From positions 310,001-374,000 of the forward strand of contig CP064999.1 of the NCBI GenBank assembly GCA_016700115.1: 64,000 nt of DNA, in the 5' to 3' direction. The DNA is from Sphingobacteriales bacterium. Lineage in GTDB: Bacteria > Bacteroidota > Bacteroidia > Chitinophagales > UBA2359. This document shows positions 62,412-64,000 of this stretch, piece after piece. The position numbers and the translations under genes were made by a program. Within the stretch, counting starts at the first letter, position 1; each line of letters starts with the position of its first letter. Below the pieces are notes generated by a model. The model saw nothing but the letters and a program-made list of their open reading frames with translations, searched no databases and was not told the DNA's origin.

Positions 62412-64000
62412 ATGAAAAATAAATCTTTTCTCCATACATCCTTAGCCCTGGTCTTACTCGCTTGGTTGGTCAGTTTTACGGCCTGCCTAAAAGACCTCGA
62501 TACAATACCCCTTGATCCGGAAGAAATAACGGCAGCATCAGTCTATAATAACCCCGATGCCTACAAACAAGTATTGGCAAAACTCTATGCAGGGTTAGCC
62601 CTTAGCGGACAGGAAGGCCCCGCCGGCAAACCCGATATCAGCGGGATTGACGAAGGCTTTTCTACCTACCTTCGCCAATACTGGAAAGCTCAGGAACTGA
62701 CTACGGACGAAGCCATTATCGGATGGAATGACGGCAACCTGCCCGATTACCATTTCCACCGGTGGACAGCAAGCAACGAATTTGTTGCCGCTATGTATTA
62801 CAGAATCTATTATCAGATTACACTGTGCAACGAATATCTCCGGGAAACCACCGATGAAAAATTAAATGACAGAGGTGTATCAGAACAATTAAAAGCTGAA
62901 ATCGCCAACTTCAGAGCCGAAGCACGTTTCCTGCGAGCCTTGAGTTATTGGCACGCACTCGATTTGTTTGAAAATGTTCCTTTTGTAACCGAAGAGGATA
63001 ATGTAGGTTCGTTCCTGCCGGTTCAAACCAATGGCAACGACTTGTTTGCCTATATAGAAAGCGAGTTGAAAGCCATCGAAAACCAACTTGTTGCCCCAAG
63101 AGCCAACGAATACGGACGCGCTGATCAGGGTGCTGCCTGGACGCTTTTGGCAAAGCTATACCTCAATGCAAATACCTATACCGGCTCAGACCGCAATACC
63201 GATTGCATTACTTACTGCAAAAAAGTGATTGATGCCGGCTATGCACTGACACCAGAATATTCGCACCTGTTTTTACGGGATAACGACAACAACGAAGAAA
63301 TGATTTTTGCCGTCAGGTTTGATGGAAATACCGGAAGAACCTGGGGTGGCATGACCTTTTTGGTTCACGCACCGGTGGGAGGAAGCATGAGTGCCGGACA
63401 ATTCGGAATCAACGGCGGTTGGGCAGGGTTAAGAACAACCCCTGAGTTCGTAGGCAAGTTTACGGATATCACCGGTAATACCGACTCACGGGCAATGTTC
63501 TACACAGATGGCCAATCTTTGGAAATTGACGATGTGTTTAACTTCAACAATGGGTATGCCATCACTAAATACAAAAATGTGGACAGAAACGGAGTTGCAG
63601 GGTCTGATGCCTCCGGAAACTGGGTGGACAACGATTTCCCTATGTTCCGCCTTGCAGATGTCTATTTGATGTATGCCGAAGCCGTCAAAAGAGGCGGAGG
63701 CGGAGGTGATGAAGCCACCGCTTTGGGGTATCTCAACGCACTTCGCCAACGGGCTTATGGAGATGAAAGCGGCAACCTGTCTGCCTATGACCTCAACCTG
63801 ATTCTCGATGAGCGTGCCCGAGAACTTTACTGGGAAGGACACCGTCGTACAGACCTGATTCGTTATGGTTTGTTTACCAACGGCACCTATCATTGGGGCT
63901 GGAAAGGTGGAGTAAAAGGTGGCACCGCAACTTCTCCTCACCTGAACCTGTTCCCAATTCCTGCCGCCGACATTATTGCAAATCCAAATTTAGATCCCAA
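62412..64000 (+). CDS. SusD/RagB-family nutrient-binding lipoprotein (3' end outside window)
   Basis: The frame opens at ATG 62412 and stays open to the window edge, about 529 codons. The lipoprotein signal ends at Cys25 (WLVSFTACLKDLD). SusD features follow: NNPDAYKQVLAKLYAGLALSG, FRAEARFLRALSYWHALDLF, GRADQGAAWTLLAKLYLNANTY, FRLADVYLMYAEAVKRGG, ALGYLNALRQRAYG and ILDERARELYWEGHRRTDLIRYG. It sits on the outer membrane over the SusC barrel and captures substrate. Only the last few residues are missing, since IPAADIIANPNL is normally near the C-terminus. Confidence 0.95.
   Translation, partial: MKNKSFLHTSLALVLLAWLVSFTACLKDLDTIPLDPEEITAASVYNNPDAYKQVLAKLYAGLALSGQEGPAGKPDISGIDEGFSTYLRQYWKAQELTTDEAIIGWNDGNLPDYHFHRWTASNEFVAAMYYRIYYQITLCNEYLRETTDEKLNDRGVSEQLKAEIANFRAEARFLRALSYWHALDLFENVPFVTEEDNVGSFLPVQTNGNDLFAYIESELKAIENQLVAPRANEYGRADQGAAWTLLAKLYLNANTYTGSDRNTDCITYCKKVIDAGYALTPEYSHLFLRDNDNNEEMIFAVRFDGNTGRTWGGMTFLVHAPVGGSMSAGQFGINGGWAGLRTTPEFVGKFTDITGNTDSRAMFYTDGQSLEIDDVFNFNNGYAITKYKNVDRNGVAGSDASGNWVDNDFPMFRLADVYLMYAEAVKRGGGGGDEATALGYLNALRQRAYGDESGNLSAYDLNLILDERARELYWEGHRRTDLIRYGLFTNGTYHWGWKGGVKGGTATSPHLNLFPIPAADIIANPNLDP

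Overview
The window comes from a member of the Bacteroidota, probably near the Chitinophagales or Saprospirales, though I cannot place it more finely. The evidence is a SusC/SusD pair, GldA, three proteins with type IX secretion (T9SS) C-terminal sorting domains and SprB-type repeats, an Omp28-like lipoprotein, a head-GIN protein, the cluster ileS - dksA-like - lspA, the cluster ftsX - DUF3098 - uppP, bshB1, an F-ATPase run ending at atpG without atpD/atpC, and repeated TAnnTTTG promoter boxes. I saw no rRNA, tRNA, CRISPR array, insertion sequence or phage genes.

Layout. 0-3.1 kb: end of an ATP synthase operon (atpH-atpA-atpG) with a hairpin between atpA and atpG and a terminator after atpG. 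3.3-5.2 kb: an AT-rich AlbA_2/ATPase-like regulator gene. 5.5-13.2 kb: transporters (OPT, dicarboxylate/glutamate symporter, sodium:solute symporter) with an EEP-family lipoprotein and a short-chain dehydrogenase between them. 13.2-15.3 kb: an AT-rich stretch with a long gene-free part and two small envelope genes. 15.3-24.6 kb: rfbA, a possibly frameshifted outer-membrane protein, the fused mutase IcmF, a universal stress protein, then a head-GIN lipoprotein, an RDD protein and an Omp28-like lipoprotein on the minus strand. 25-30.2 kb: lspA, dksA-like and ileS, all on the minus strand. 30.7-33.4 kb: an amidohydrolase and a papain-like secreted peptidase. 33.6-35.9 kb: a compact restriction-modification operon made of a DNA methyltransferase with an SNase-like tail, a broken winged-helix gene and an MjaI-like endonuclease. 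36-38.2 kb: two secreted proteins. 39.5-41.6 kb: rho and rpmH (L34). 41.8-46.3 kb: a T9SS lectin and an MltD-like LysM protein lacking the usual catalytic Glu. 46.4-51.2 kb: ftsX, DUF3098, uppP, an unknown secreted gene, gldA and bshB1. 51.3-58.8 kb: two large T9SS adhesin-like proteins flanking upp. 59.4-64 kb: SusC and the start of SusD, cut by the window edge.

The most unusual structure is a pair of intergenic tandem arrays at 38,404-38,690 and 55,957-56,250. Both keep an exact 21-bp period through 14 diverged units, share one consensus and point the same way. They are not convincing genes. Their fixed phase, equal to two turns of B-DNA, together with a dyad formed across unit junctions, suggests a protein-binding or structural DNA/RNA element family. 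Other points to check are the methyltransferase-SNase fusion, three apparent frameshifts (two in one gene, one in another) that may be real decay or assembly indels, the E-to-Q change in the MltD-like protein, a HEIGH metalloprotease fused to an FGE-like domain, and an orphan terminator at 10.35 kb.
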